A DNA stretch of 64,000 nt from JBDSLU01 sp963844435 (GTDB taxonomy: Bacteria > Acidobacteriota > Vicinamibacteria > Vicinamibacterales > Vicinamibacteraceae): contig CAWJOG010000002.1 of assembly GCA_963844435.1 (NCBI GenBank), forward strand, positions 372,001 to 436,000. Direction: 5' to 3'. Below, piece after piece: positions 63,190-64,000 of this stretch; position 1 is the first letter of the stretch; each line of letters opens with the position of its first letter. The notes under the pieces are model-generated. The model saw nothing but the letters and a program-made list of their open reading frames with translations. It was not told the DNA's origin and did not search any database. Both the position numbers and the translations under genes were made by a program.

Positions 63190-64000
63190 TCAGGGCTTGG
63201 ACGTAGTCCCGGCCGCCGCCGGCGTCGCGTCCGCGGGCACCGACGACTGGACGCCGCCGGCCGGCACCTCGAGCCCCGCCGCCCAGGCGATGCCGTTGAG
63301 GAGGAAGCGCCGGTAGTCCTCGACCGTCCGCATGTTGTCGTGAAAGTCGACGCCCCCCATGACGAAGCCGCGGCCGCCGCCTTCCCGCTCGTAGGCCCAG
63401 GACGCCACCTGCGGGCCGGTCGGCGCCTTGGCCGGCGTCCCGACGATCAGCTCCGTCCGCTTCAGGTCGACCGGGAGATGGAACCGGCAGAACACCTCGT
63501 CACGGTAGGTCCATTCCTTCACGCCGCGCAGGATCGGGTGATCCGGCGACTTCGGCGTCATCGTCCACTGATCGACCGGGTTGCGCGAGACGCCCTGCAC
63601 CCACAGGCCGCCGGTCCAATCGAGGTAGTAGCGGCGGGCCACCCAGTGCTCGGCCCAGTTCGCATAGTGGAACACCACCACGCCCATGCCCGCCTTCGCG
63701 CGGGCGTCGATGCCCTTGAGAAAGTCGAGCGTCGCCTGGTCGTAGGTGTGCCGGGTCGTCTCGGGCTCGGGCGGGAACAGCGGGTGCGTCTCCCGCGCGT
63801 CACGATCGGAGCTGCTCTCGATGACGATGGCCGCCGCGTCGGCGTAGACCGACAGGTCGGTCGGCGCCTTGCCGACGTAGACCTCGGTCTTGACGCCCTT
63901 CAAGTTGGGCGCGGCTTCGAGCGCCGCCGCCAGGATCCGTAGATCCTTCTCGTGCTCGTGCCGGCCCGGTATCCCGTGGTCCTTGGGCCCGGCCAGGAAG
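63190..64000 (-). CDS. ThuA-domain protein (5' partial)
   Basis: The frame is open to the window edge. ThuA-like features: FLAGPKDHGIPGRHEHEKDLRILAAALEA, VYADAAAIVIESSSDRDAR, MGVVVFHYANWAEHWVARRYYLDWTGG, PDHPILRGVKEWTYRDEVFCRFHLP, EGGGRGFVMGGVDFHDNMRTVEDYRRFLLNGIAWAAGLEVP. This matches trehalose-utilisation ThuA-like glutamine-amidotransferase-fold proteins, often secreted or anchored and linked to sugar catabolism. The C-terminal tail is Ala/Thr-rich. Confidence 0.9.
   Translation of the reverse strand, partial: FLAGPKDHGIPGRHEHEKDLRILAAALEAAPNLKGVKTEVYVGKAPTDLSVYADAAAIVIESSSDRDARETHPLFPPEPETTRHTYDQATLDFLKGIDARAKAGMGVVVFHYANWAEHWVARRYYLDWTGGLWVQGVSRNPVDQWTMTPKSPDHPILRGVKEWTYRDEVFCRFHLPVDLKRTELIVGTPAKAPTGPQVASWAYEREGGGRGFVMGGVDFHDNMRTVEDYRRFLLNGIAWAAGLEVPAGGVQSSVPADATPAAAGTTSKP

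Noticed and set aside
60007..63942. Plus-strand open frame of 1,311 codons across the PQQ, IclR and ThuA genes
   Set aside because: Shadow of three well-defined minus-strand genes; composition dominated by Arg, Gly, Ala and Asp.
1..64000. CRISPR array or phage structural genes
   Set aside because: No regularly spaced direct repeats and no capsid, portal, terminase or tail-like proteins were seen; only the recombinase remnant indicates mobile DNA.

Overview
High-GC, gene-dense bacterial chromosome with coding on both strands. The 'Oar-type' TonB-dependent receptor with an N-terminal carboxypeptidase-like domain, the secreted PQQ dehydrogenase with an internal cytochrome c, the CadC-like winged-helix/ATPase regulator, the PEGA-domain lipid-envelope style proteins and the many small secreted proteins together suggest a soil Acidobacteriota, most likely class Vicinamibacteria. 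This assignment is an inference from gene content; no 16S or marker tree is available here. At least fourteen otherwise intact genes carry single-base frameshifts, including the essential dnaX (twice). This points to indel errors in the assembly rather than gene decay, so broken genes are annotated across their full span.

Layout. 1-16.7 kb is mixed: a TonB receptor (5' end outside the window), secreted hypothetical proteins, a secreted cupin, an acetamidase/formamidase, an isoprenylcysteine methyltransferase-like membrane protein behind a perfect palindrome, a radical SAM/SPASM protein divergent from a PAP2 membrane phosphatase, a winged-helix/NTPase/TPR regulator, a Tat-exported protein and a secreted alpha/beta hydrolase whose nucleophile Ser appears to be Trp. 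16.7-24.4 kb is one long minus-strand run: argA, homospermidine synthase, and an ornithine-type decarboxylase (arginine-ornithine-putrescine-homospermidine), followed by a tightly coupled trio, RHH-Nudix, CYTH-CHAD and a ParA-like ATPase. The trio is the best candidate for an undescribed system, possibly polyphosphate granule turnover and positioning.

24.8-35.3 kb is accessory in character: Crp-like regulator, SnoaL-like protein, sulfotransferase, DUF4349 lipoprotein, LarA-type racemase, AraC regulator with an aldo/keto reductase, MarR, an ArsR-SRPBCC pair whose operator covers the ArsR start codon, and a serine recombinase remnant next to tRNA-Asn with a duplicated tRNA 3' end. 35.5-44 kb is housekeeping: OsmC, recR-ybaB-dnaX with the SRP RNA gene ffs directly upstream of dnaX, and hrpB. 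A 166-bp MITE/REP-like inverted repeat fills the gap between a flippase-like gene and recR.

44-55.9 kb holds a PIN/Phd toxin-antitoxin pair, an EamA transporter, a zinc metallopeptidase, and a stress-type group (CBS protein, APH-kinase fusion, two universal stress proteins, a short HPF-like protein, metallophosphoesterase coupled to an NhaA-like protein, PEGA protein). 56.1-64 kb is a minus-strand catabolic cluster: ThuA, IclR regulator, PQQ dehydrogenase-cytochrome, sugar isomerase/epimerase, SDR, cyclase and Zn-alcohol dehydrogenase. It looks like an IclR-controlled periplasmic-to-cytoplasmic pathway for oxidation of a sugar or sugar-like compound.
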